Below, in pieces: positions 23,437 to 33,605 of a stretch of DNA of 64,000 nucleotides. Position numbers and translations under genes: made by a program. Within the stretch, counting starts at the first letter, position 1. The number at the start of each line of letters is the position of its first letter. This stretch comes from Datura wrightii. Lineage: Eukaryota > Streptophyta > Magnoliopsida > Solanales > Solanaceae. The notes beneath the pieces were generated by a model, which did not search any database, was not told where the DNA came from, and saw nothing but the letters and a program-made list of their open reading frames with translations. The stretch is taken from the NCBI GenBank assembly GCA_035772735.1, contig JASDFA010000008.1:1594501-1658500 (forward strand), read 5' to 3'.

Positions 23437-23474
23437 TTGTTCGAGGACGAACAAGGATTTAAGTGTGGGGTAAG
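23437..23474 (+). promoter_or_regulatory. E1 stem-loop and terminal polypurine tract
   Basis: ttgttcg-agga-cgaacaa (23437-23454) is a 7-bp stem followed by taagtgtggggtaag, which directly precedes the 3' LTR at 23475. The position identifies it as the plus-strand primer. Confidence 0.8.
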
Positions 23475-24943
23475 TGATCTTGGGCAGATTTATATGCCCA
23501 AGTGATACTCAAACGTATCATTTTTACCTTGTTTGTTGTGCAATGTGTATATAATATCATGTATTTGGTAATAAAATGCGAATTTATACTAACCAACATG
23601 ATTAGCATTTGTTTTGCAGGATAATGTGATTTTTAAGAGCTAAAATGCGTGTTGGAACTATGTCGGAGTTGGACTTGGATGCGAGCGTGGAAAAGACCTC
23701 GGATGGCATATTTTGCAGTGGCTCCGCGATGGTGCCGTGCCACGCTGCCATCGCGGTAGCACACTGCCTGGGCAGAAATAAAAGTGGCAATTTCCAGTGT
23801 GCCTGCGCGTCAGCTCCGTGGCACGGAGACAGGCCTCCGCGATGGCCTCCGTGCCACGTTGAGGCTAATTATCCGGACCATGCAATTTCCAGAGAGGGTC
23901 CGCATCCACGCCGTGTCACGGAGGCAGTGCTCCGCGTTGGCCTCCGTGACACGTTGCTTGTTATTCCGGGAAAAATTTCCCACTAGTATAAATAGCACAC
24001 TTAGGTTATTTTTTAAAGGGGAGTTTTTTTAGTTTTAGTTTTTTTAGCCTGAGTTCAGAAGTGGGAGCAGGAACGTGGTTTTGTGGCAGTTGAAGAATAG
24101 AAAAGATAAGAGTTTTCTTCTCTTCCCTTCTTTTTTTCCTTCAATTGTATGCATGATTCTCACTCATTCTAGGATGATTAATCCAAGAATGAGTGGCTAA
24201 TTCCTCTCTTGCTGAGGTTTTGAACTTGTGAAATGAAAGTTGGTAATAATTGATATGGGTTCTTCTTCTTCTTGCATGTTGTTCTATTAATTCTTGTGCT
24301 TATTACATTCTTGATTGGCCACCATTAATGTATATCTAAAAAGTCCAATTTCACTCGAGAGAGAATGAAATTGGAAAGTTGTGAATTAATAGGGTATTGT
24401 TCTTAACTTGATTTGGGAAAATTGGGTTTTGATGTGCTTTCTTGATAGAAATATACTTGAAAGTCGTATTAGTCAATTTAGGAACCGGAATTGTAGTGTT
24501 AGGTCATAAATTGCATTTGATCACAGAAATGTAGACGAATGGTTTATGAAGCTAAAGTGAAATTAAATACGGAAGTTTTAATTTCTAGGCAAACGTTCTT
24601 GGCTAGCAATATAAAGAAGAAGATGACCAAATTATCATGATTATCAAGTTCATTACTCGTTCTTAACCTTGGCATGTGCATATCCATTGTCTAAACTCAA
24701 CGTAAATAGTAGTTATTAATTTTAGTAGATAATTAGTTTAGAAACAAAACTCACTCAAATCTTGGTTGGATTGTTGTTAACATAGTTAGAAATAGAATAG
24801 AGATATAGTAAACTAGGCAGTTTTGCATATCTAGAGCAGACTCCTTGGATCGATACTTGGCTACTTAGCCACTTTATTACTTGTTTGACCACGTACACTT
24901 GCGTGTCGGTGTATAATATATACCGAGCAGCAGAGCGCGAACA
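23475..24943 (+). repeat. E1 3' LTR (1469 bp)
   Basis: Same length as the 5' LTR and about 99% identical by eye. Most of the differences are C/T or G/A and several fall in the palindromes. Followed by the GTGAC duplication (24944-24948). Confidence 0.95.
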
Positions 24944-24948
24944 GTGAC

Positions 24949-25165
24949 CGTCTAAGAACAAGTTGAAACTGAACTGGGGTCCTGGGGCTAGTCAGAGTTA
25001 TATTCCAAAATTTTCATGACCGCCTAATGGACGAAAAACTATAATCTGGGTTTGATTCTGATAATTGAGAGGTACCACTGACACCTCGAAATAAGACTGA
25101 AGTCAAACTGATTAGTTGGCAATTTTCTGAATATCACTAAGGATTCTAGCATTATGATTGAAATT
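24949..25165 (-). repeat. E2 5' LTR, part 2 (truncated)
   Basis: It continues the E2 LTR directly after the E1 duplication (compare 24949-25160 with 4771-4985) and stops abruptly near 25165, where E3 reverse transcriptase resumes. The outer ~1.26 kb is gone. Confidence 0.85.
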
Positions 25166-25220
25166 GTCTTGAGCATCTGAGTAAAATGGTGAGCAGATAT
25201 GAAGAAACCAATTTGGTCCT
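25166..25220 (+). pseudogene. E3 RT fragment left of the solo LTR
   Basis: The reading ...RYEETNLVL corresponds to RCEESNLVL in E1 RT. The next residues of the same motif continue at 28199, after the solo LTR. The last five bases (gtcct, 25216-25220) are the target duplication. Confidence 0.75.
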
Positions 25221-28193
25221 TGTAACACCCCAAAAGTTTCCAAGATTTAAAAATCAGGATCTAGAGTGTGTTCAGCAGAAAAATCTAAGAAGTGCCTCGG
25301 AACGACTCATCCAACGAGTCTTTGATCGATCTAGTGACTCATTTGAGGAAGTCGTTGGAAGGGCTTTAGAAAAATACTGCTAAGTATTTTGATGCCACGA
25401 GAGGAGGTATGAGTCGTTGTGTGAAACAATGACCCGTTGGATGTAACTGTGGTAAGCTTGCAGATTGAACTTCTCGGAGGGAATGAGTCAGGTGACGACT
25501 CATTGGTTGCCATAACCGGTCATCGTGAGGAGTCGTTAATTGGAGTGCAGGGTTTCGGGTCAGTGACAACGGATGGTTACAATGGACCATTTAAGCTAAC
25601 AACGAACCTCTTGGTCGTTGGAAGGGAATCGAGGGTTGTTCCAGTGGGGACGATGAAAGGAATTGTTGAATCATTGGATCAACTAACAACTCGTCATGTC
25701 GGTTGTTGGATGAATTGCAGGTTGAGGAACCAGTGGAGTCAATGGGAGATGGTGATGAGTCATTGGATGAAGTAATGACTCGTCCTGTTGGTCGTTGGTT
25801 GAGGAAGCAAAAACTGTGAAGCAGACCCAAAAACAATAGATGGTTACCACAAGTCATGGTGAGGACCAATGACCGGTGGTGAGGGTCGTGGTCACAGATT
25901 GGGCAGATTTTTAAGTTTTTACTAGGGATATTTTGGTAAAGTCCCTATGCTTTAAGTTTTGAAATGGCATCGTTATGGGAATTTTAAGGGACATTTTTAG
26001 GGGTTTTCTAGCCTAACCTCTCAGTCTCTCAACTCTTTTTCCTTCCTCTCTCAAGATTAAGGATTTAACAAGGGTTTCCTCAAGGCTTCAAGGTGCAAGT
26101 TCAAGTGAGATTCTCTTAATCAGGTATGTGGGTTTTTCAACAAGGATATCCTTCCATCCTTGTGTCCCAAATGTTTATTTAAAAACCCAATTCCATTATT
26201 CTAGAAAACAATGACCTAGGGTTTTGATTTATGGATGATTTATTCTATGTCTTCTATGAATTCTAAGACCTATTAGGATTAAAAGTTAATTATGCTTATG
26301 GGATTATTCTAATATCTTGAATTATGTTCTTCATAGTGAAAATGCATGATTATAGGATTTCCTTCGTGAGATAACTTAAAACTTTGATAGGGATTTTATT
26401 ATTGTTCACTCAATTATATTAAGAGCTTGTATCTATGTCTAAAATATGTGAAGATCGTTAGAATTCCCTTATAGACTAGAATATATGTTTGATATATATG
26501 TTGAGATGAGATTAGAACTTATGGGCTTGATCAATGGAAGTATGTATGTGTTTTCATTATATTTTCGATGTAAATGCTTTGGGTATGAGATGAACCTATG
26601 ATAACAGCATAATTATCGAATATTCATCATGAATTGTAATAAATTTCGAAATGGGTTCCATGAAATAAATATATTCTTTCACCATGATCTCATTGTACAT
26701 GTTTAAAGTATGAGTTAATTATATGGGCTTCCCATAAATCTAAGATGTATGAATCAATGTATCCATGTTAAAGTGTGAATTGAACCTATGGATCCTACAT
26801 GACTCTATATTATATGTCATACGTTATGAACTAGGAAATTGAATGTTGTGGAGGTGTGCAAAGTATGACCTAAACCTATAGATGTTCATGAATGTGAAAT
26901 ATGTGGATTAAATGTTGATTTGGTATCCTGACGATATGAATTATGAAGATAAATTATGAGAATGATACTTCAAACTTTTGGGCTTGTTGTTAGTAGAAAG
27001 TAGCTTTAATCCTTCCTAAATGAATGCAGTATGATGAATTCGGTAAATGCTCATGTTTCTAATTAGTAGTAGTAGCTTAGACCAAATGAATAATGTCAGA
27101 TCAGTACTCCTCATGTTCTAGTCAGCCAGGGACTCTCCATAGCTGAGAATGTTTCCCCTAGTTCAGTTGGGACTCTCCATAGCTGAGAATGTTTCCCTTA
27201 GTTATCCAGGGACTCTCCGTAGCTGAGAATATTTTGCTTATCAGTCAAGGACTCTCCATAGCCAAGAATGTTTCCCTCAGTCAGTTAGGGACTTTCCATA
27301 GTCGAGAATGTTTTCCTTAGATCAGTTGGGACTCTCCATAGCTGAGAACATTTCCCCTAGTTCAGTTGGAACACTCCATAGCAGAGAATGACTCCCTTAG
27401 TTTATGTTATCAGTTTGGCTCAGTTTGTATAGTTCAGACTTCAGTTTAAAATAGATATAGCGTAATACAAATCTCAGTTATCAGTAGACATCCAGAACAG
27501 TGTATGATGTTAGTTTCAGTTTTAGCTCTCATTATATGTTCAGTACCTGACTCCTATGTATGAGTTTGATGATGCTTTAGAATATGAGTCCCAAATATAA
27601 GTTTCATGTTGATATGTGTATGTGACTCAGAAGAAGGTTGTTGCATTCTAAATCAGTTATATATTGATGTGCTTAGTTTATTTCCTTCTTGTATACTTGT
27701 ATGTTAGTTTGTTCACGTTTCCCCGCATGCTCAGTACATTCCAAGTACTGACCACATACTTTATATGCTATATCGTTTCATGATATAGATTCAGGTATCC
27801 AGACTCAGCCCCACTGGTAGACACGCTCTTTCTTCCATCTCAGCGGATTGTGGTGAGTCTTCATCTTTTGAGGACGAGGTCTATGTTCTTATTTCAGTTA
27901 TATTTCAGTTTTCAGACTTTAAGAGTTAGCTGGGGACTTGTCCCAGTAACTCATTAGTTAGTAGAGGCTTTCAGACATGTGAAATCAGATTCAGTCTATG
28001 TATTAAAGTTTTGTTAGATTATGTCTTTTAAGTTTTAAATTTTACTCCTTACAGCTAGCTTCTGCTCAGTTATGTTTCTATTAGTTGTTTATTTTGTTAA
28101 GTGTTATGCTATGATTATGCCATGGGTTGACTTGGAGCCTTTCAGGGTTCCTTGTCCCGTGTTATGGCTACGGTGTAAACTTGAGTCGTGATA
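25221..28193 (+). mobile_element. Solo LTR of a Tekay/Del-type element (2973 bp)
   Basis: It runs from TGTAACACCC to TCGTGATA (end CA changed to TA) and is flanked by gtcct (25216-25220) and gttct (28194-28198), a 5-bp duplication with one mutation. It interrupts the E3 RT motif exactly, and the reading joins across it. No internal element sequence is present. The end region resembles E2's LTR (accgtgtta / cccgtgtta; agctgggg...cttgtccc), placing it in the same broad group. 25290-25860 is rich in acgactc/gagtcgtt words, and 27121-27400 is a tandem repeat. Confidence 0.88.
27121..27400 (+). repeat. Tandem repeat, about seven ~40-bp units, in the solo LTR
   Basis: The core gggactctccatagctgagaatg recurs seven times with drift, separated by tttccc(c/t)tagttcagt-like spacers. 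The period is about 38-42 bp. Confidence 0.85.
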
Positions 28194-28198
28194 GTTCT

Positions 28199-30265
28199 AA
28201 ATTTGGGGAAAATGCCCTTTCATGGTCAAAGAGAGGATTGTGTTAGGCCGCAGAATTTCAAGAAAAGGGATAGATGTGGACAAAGAAACAATCGAGGTAA
28301 TAGAAGGATTGCCGCCGCCTATTTCTGTCAAGGGTGTCAGGGGATTTTAGGAGCATTCAGGATTCTATAGGAGGTTCATCAAGGACTTCTCAAAAATTGT
28401 GTAACCATTATGCAAATTACTTGAGAAGGAGGTGAATTCATGTTTGATAAAGCGTGTTTGAAAGCCTTTGAATGCCTGAAGGAAAGACTCATCTTAGCCC
28501 TCTATTATCATAGCTCCAGATTGGTCTCTCCCATTTGAGGTGATGTGTGATGCCAGCGGGGTGGCCCTTAGTGTTGTCTTAGGCCAAAGGAGAGAAAAGA
28601 TATTTCACCTAATCTATTACACCAGTAAGACACTCAATGTATCTCAGAAGAATTATACGGTGACTAAACAGAAGCTACTAGCAGTAGTCTTTGCATTCTT
28701 AAAGTTTCGGGCATACTTGCTCAAAACTAAGGTGATTGTCCATACAGACTATGCGGCATTATAGTATCTGATTTCATAGAAGGATTCTACACCAAGGTTA
28801 ATCAGATGGGTGTTACTCTTACAGGAATTTGAGTTCGTGATAAAAGACCGAAGGGGGACTGAGAATTAGGTGGTTGATCACTTATCCAGGTTGGAGGCAG
28901 AGGCAAGATTGAAAGATGAGGTTGACATTGATGATGCCTTCCCAAATGAGAAGGTATTGGCTGCATCTCAAGACCTGATCCTATGGTTTGCTGACTATGA
29001 AAACAACTTGGTAAGTGATATGATTCCAGCAGATCTGACCTCGCAGCAAAAGAAGAAGTTCTTCTTTGATGCATGGAGGTACTATTGGGATGAGCCTTAT
29101 TTGTTTTGTATTTGTGCGGATGGGTTGATTCATAAGTGTGTTCCATAGGTTGAGATGTTGAGTATGCTTGACACCTGCCACTTGTCTCCGATTAGGGGTC
29201 ATCACAGTGGTATCCGAACTTCACATAAAATTTTACATTGCAGGTACTATTGGCCCACAATCCACCAGGATATGTATGATTTTTCCAAGTCTTGTGACCA
29301 ATGCCAGCAACAAGGTGGCATTACTCCTAAGCATGAGCTACCATTAACCCCAATTCTAGAAGTAGAGTTATTTAATGTATGGGGTATTGACTTAATGGGC
29401 CCATTTGTGAGCTCGTATAGGATGACGTATATCTTGGTGGCGGTAGATTATGTCTCAAAATGGGTGGAAGCCATTGCACTCCCTAACAATGAAGGAAAAA
29501 GTGTAACAACATTCCTACAAAAGCACATATTTTCCAAATTCGGTACTTCTAGAGCCATTATCAGCTATGGTAGATCGCACTTTTGTAATTGCCTCTTCAG
29601 AACTCTACTTGAGAAATATGGTGTAAAAGAATAAGCTAGAAACACCTTACCATCCTCAGTCAAGTGAACAAGTGGAAGTCTCTAACAGGGAGATCAAGAC
29701 GATTTTGGCGAAAACAAATAATACCAATCAGACAAACTAGTCTAGAAAGTTAGATGATGCACTCTGGGTGTATCAAACAGCTTATAAGACCCCTATTGGC
29801 TCTTCACCATATCAGTTGGTATATGGAAAGTTATATCACTTGCCAGTGGAGCTAGAGCATAAGGCATTATAGGCACTGAAGAAGTTGAACTTGGACTAGA
29901 ATGAAGTGGCCAAGTTAAGGCTAGATCGGTTGAATTAGATGGATGAGTTTCGGCTCTAAGCTTACGATAATGCAACCATCTATAAGGAGAGAATGAAAAT
30001 TTATCATGACCAAAATATTGCAAAAGAGAGTTCAATACTGGTGATTTGGTACTCCAGTTTGATTCGAGACTCTACTTGTATCCGGGGAAATTAAAGTCTA
30101 GATGGATGGGAGCGTACCGAGTGATAGAAGTGTCCCCATATATGTTGTTGATCTTGAGAACAAGGATGGTAAGAGGTTCAAGGTAAATGGACAAAGAGTG
30201 AAGTTGTATATCGGAAACATCAAAGAGATAAGAGGAATCGAATCAGTGTATCTTGACGAAGCCTA
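28199..30265 (+). pseudogene. E3 pol remainder: RT end, RNase H, integrase (broken)
   Basis: RT resumes at 28199, then a thumb/connection region to 28480. RNase H is at 28535-28860 (MCDASGVA, HTDYAAL). The integrase zinc finger is near 29190-29310 (GHHSG, SCDQCQ) and the core at 29380-29690 (WGIDLMGPF; the second catalytic Asp in IISYGRS is replaced by Tyr; the Glu region is out of frame). The C-terminal GDLVLQFDSRL and KSRWMGAYRV lie near 30040-30120. Multiple stops (e.g. 28762, 28867, 29146, 29632) and frameshifts break it. Sequence and order are Athila-type, clearly diverged from E1. Confidence 0.88.
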
Positions 30266-30282
30266 AATAGAAAAGAAGTTAC

Positions 30283-30328
30283 GTCGTGCCGCGACGTTAA
30301 ATTAGGAACTACATTGGATGCAACCCAT
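30283..30328 (+). other. E3 post-pol double-hairpin module
   Basis: gtcg-tgccg-cgac (30283-30295) is followed by gttaaattagg and cattggatgcaacccat (30312-30328). It aligns with the E1 module at 19389-19435 despite strong divergence elsewhere. Confidence 0.7.
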
Positions 30329-31946
30329 AAATGGCCGGTGAAGTCTGCGTAGCTTACAGGAGCGCTCAGAGAGCCACAGGTATGTCCCTTTCCCAGCTCG
30401 TACATTTTTATGCTTTGGGAACAAAGCATGCATTTTAAAGGAGGGTGTACTTGTTTTTGGTTTTTGTTATTGTCTGAGGGTTTTTGTTGCCGTGTTTTTT
30501 TTCCTCGTACATGCTATCTAGTAAAACTGGCATGTTTAGAATTTTGTTTTGTTTAACTAGAAATAGTTTAGGAGTGTTTTACAGCCTATAAATGCACATG
30601 TTTTGATGTTTTCTGAAAAATGACCCATTTAAAATTTTTGGTGTAGGCTGTGTATGTTGGTTACAAAGCATGACTTATATGGATCTTTTTATGGCATTTA
30701 GTAGATTAGCATGTGTAATTATTCTTAGATGTGTATGAACCAGATATGTAGAATAAATGCAAACCTGTACCATGAGTGAGTGAGGATTTTTACTTAGTTC
30801 AATATTGCGTAAAGGATCTAGAAATTACCTGGTTGATTTTTACATAGGTTGTAGGGCAGTTTGTTAAGAAAGGATCATACGCCATTTATGTATTAGCCCA
30901 CTTTTAGCTTAAATTTCCCTATCAAACAAAATGAATTCCTTCATCCCATGTTTGACCTAAAGTTGACCCTTTTTGTTGATTAGCCCATTCAACTTTTCTA
31001 TTTCGTTTATAATGAACCTGTTCTGACCCTGGTCCCTTCTTGGAAATTGTGAAACTCAACTCAAAAAAATTTCTAAGTTGAGGGTGGCTATTGTAGGGGT
31101 GCATAGATGTGATGGGAGAGAAAAATAAAATGGCTAAATAATAAAGAGGTTGGGTGTGGTGAAGAGAAAGAAAAGAAAATATATATATATATATATAAAA
31201 AAGAGAGATGAAATGTCAAAAGTGAAAAGAAAAGAAAGAGAATTGAAAAGATGAAAAAAAATACACCACATCCATAAATGGCAGTTGAAGGGTAAAAAAG
31301 GAGGAAAAAGTTGAAAAAGATAAAAAGAGGTAAAAAGTAAAAGTGAAACTAATGCGTGTAGTGCCAAGGAGGGTTAGTCACTAATATCCATATCTACCAT
31401 GCCCAGCCGAAGCCTACATTACAAGCCAAGAAAAGTCTTATAGTAATTCTAGCTTAATTATCTGAAAAATCACAGTAGAGAAAATAAGGGCAAGCCTATG
31501 GTATCTGATGTGTAGTATTTGAAATTTCTTTGCCAGAGTGAGAGTCCTGTTTGATTAGTCCCAAGTTTGTTTATATATATTTATGAGTTTTTGGGACTTC
31601 ATTTGCTGTGAGAGTACATGGTTAATATTACATTCGGCCAGTCATCTGTGTGAATATCATTAGTGATAGCTCAGTTCTCTACTAATAGTTAAATGCTATG
31701 TCTTAATCCCTGTATGTCATGATTTGTAGTTACATGTATGCATAACTGACTTATTTTGAAAGAAAAAGGGTTAAATATCTTTTTTTTTCTTTTTTTTTTG
31801 GGTTCAATATCTGATAATGGTTGTATGTACAAATTTTGTTGTGTTGGTTGTAGTTCTTCTATTTTACTTTCTAGTTAAGAGTTGTTTTATAGTTTTGTTT
31901 TATTTTCATGAGGACATGCAAAAGTTTTAAGTTGAGGGTGGTAATA
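30329..31946 (+). other. E3 3' non-coding region with two polypurine-tract copies
   Basis: No ORF3 is recognisable. taagttgagggtgg occurs at 31074-31087 and again at 31928-31941 just before the LTR. Between them is an A/G-rich stretch (31160-31340) with an (AT)n run at about 31182-31197. Confidence 0.7.
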
Positions 31947-33542
31947 TGCTATGGGTTTACAACACTCTCATCGCTTAAAATTGAGAAAATATGCATAGTC
32001 TTAGGTATGTTTATATTGATATGATGCATTTTTGCTTTGTTTTCAGGGACATAAGGTGTTGGAGTTGAAAGCTGTGAAAGAAGGACAAAAGAGTGCAAAA
32101 ATTAGGCCAAGTACAGACTTTAGTACGAGTCATACTATGAGTCGTGATAAACTTCAAAATGATTGCTCGTGGTACTAGCCAAGTACGACTCTTGGTATGA
32201 GTCGTACCAAAGCAGTTGTGGAAAACTTCAGAAGGATGCACTCTGAGTAGTCTCCTAGTACGGTTAGCAACTACTATCTGTGATGACTACCTCTGACCCG
32301 TACCAAGGAGCCATGGTAAAGTTCATAAAGAAGGTGGAATAGCAGATCTCATGGTACGAGAGGCAACCATAAGTCATAAGAGCAAGCTGTGAGTCGTACC
32401 AAGACACTCGTGGAATTATTCAGAGGACACCAGAAATCACAGGTTCAAACCACAACAGGAATGTACGACTCGTAGGAGCATTGTATGAATCGTACCAACT
32501 CTAAGTACTTAACCAAATTTACAGTTGTCAGGCATTGTACGAGTGAAAGTTACGACTCGTACGATCAAGTTACGAGTCGCAGGAGAAGGCAGCGACAGTT
32601 AATCAATTTCCCTATTAATTTAGAAAAGGTTTTTAATTATTTGTATAAATACTTTTCTAGGTTATTTTTGTTAGATGATGGATACTTTGAGGGAAGGAGC
32701 TCGAGTTTTTGGGAGATTCTTCTTGAGTTTTCCAATATTCTTGTAGTTTACTTCATTGGTCTTGAATTGATCAAAGTTAAATTGTGCAATAATCAAGCAG
32801 GTTTTCATTGTAAGTTCTTAATTATGTTTTCTTCGATGAATGCTAAATCTTCACTTACAATCATGAGAGGCTAAAACCTCCACAACTAGGATTGTGAGAA
32901 CCATGGTGAATTAACTAACTAGGCTTTGCACGAAGTGATTTTAAATTAGTATGATTGCTTGTATTGTTTTCTCTTCATCTTAAATATTTCTTAACGGAGT
33001 GGAATATTAGAACTTGCCCAAATTCTCTATTTGCTTGAACCTAGAGAGGTAGATATTAGGAAAAGAGAAAACGACACAACCTTGAACTTTATGGTTCATT
33101 ATATAACTTGAGCTGCAGGTGCGGGATAGTTAATTTGGAACAAATTAATAACGGTTAAAGTGAAATCACTCAAGAGACATAGCCTAGTGATTGAGTATAG
33201 TCATCCAATAGGGGCGAACCAGTCATTTGGATGAACTTATGTTATCAGTTCTACAATATAAATATTAGGATAGATCACAAGTGTAAAATCTAAATTATGA
33301 ACCTATCGGGAAAACTTCCCTAGTTAATTGCATCAACTTGATAACAACCTCAATCTTCAATACTGTTCCATGTTTCATTGTTTAAAACCTCCTTTAGAAA
33401 ATAATCGAACTAAAAGTATAAATACTAGCGTTATTGTACATATTGACCACATTTCCTGTGTGGATTGACCCCAACCTTTATTGGGTTCTTTATTGACAAC
33501 GTCCACGACATACTTTACAAGGGTGTGATTTAAGCATTATCA
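31947..33542 (+). repeat. E3 3' LTR
   Basis: It begins tgctatggg after the polypurine tract and ends gcattatca; from 32133 onward it matches 1905-3341. 32120-32590 is dense in tacgagtcgta-type words. The exact first base is uncertain because the other LTR lacks this end. Confidence 0.8.
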
Positions 33543-33605
33543 CTTTTCCTTAGGGTTTCAAGATTCTTCTTGCTCAGCTTCCTCTATTCTCTCTAGTACT
33601 CGAAA

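Larger units (their letters stand above)
12393..24943 (+). mobile_element. E1: near-complete Athila-type LTR retrotransposon with third ORF
   Basis: The element is 12,551 bp, with LTRs of equal length (1469 bp each; TGATCTTGGG...GCGAACA) and a 5-bp target duplication GTGAC at 12388-12392 and 24944-24948. The uninterrupted target is seen at 4766-4770 in E2's other LTR. Order: LTR, tRNA-Asp primer site, gag-protease, pol (RT, RNase H, integrase), double-hairpin module, twin palindromes, ORF3, purine-rich 3' region, polypurine tract, LTR. By eye the two LTRs differ at about 14 positions (~1%), which at a commonly used plant LTR rate of 1.3e-8 per site per year means roughly 0.4 million years. 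Integrase and RT are of Athila type. Confidence 0.95.
3974..25165 (-). mobile_element. E2: decayed Tekay/Del-type chromovirus (Ty3), interrupted by E1
   Basis: The left LTR 3974-6246 is complete (TGTCACACCC...GGGCGTTACA). The right LTR begins at 11311, is split by E1 and stops at about 25165. Between them, on the - strand, lie gag, protease, RT, RNase H, integrase and a chromodomain, all with stops and frameshifts. An initiator-Met primer site adjoins the right LTR, which is therefore the 5' LTR. About 1.26 kb of the outer right LTR and part of the E3 RT next to it were deleted, so no target duplication survives. Confidence 0.88.
1905..33542 (+). mobile_element. E3: old Athila-type Ty3 LTR retrotransposon, heavily interrupted
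   Basis: Two related LTRs (1905-3341 and 31947-33542) enclose a degenerate tRNA-Asp primer site and broken Athila-type pol pieces at 3531-3973, 25166-25220 and 28199-30265, all on the + strand. In a ~220-bp sample at their 3' ends the LTRs differ at more than a tenth of positions, so this is the oldest Ty3 insertion here. About 190 bp are missing from the outer end of the left LTR, so no target duplication can be checked. The gag region is almost entirely deleted. E2 (with E1 inside it) and a solo LTR are inserted in its pol. Confidence 0.8.

Noticed and set aside
25437..25869. Open frames on both strands in the solo LTR
   Set aside because: Over the repeated gactcgt words of a promoter region; no domain.
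27121..27400. CRISPR-like array
   Set aside because: Units are contiguous and diverged with no constant repeat/variable spacer pattern; it is a plant tandem repeat in an LTR.
31134..31367. Phe/Leu-rich - strand frame resembling a membrane protein
   Set aside because: Antisense of an A/G-rich non-coding tract with an (AT)n run.
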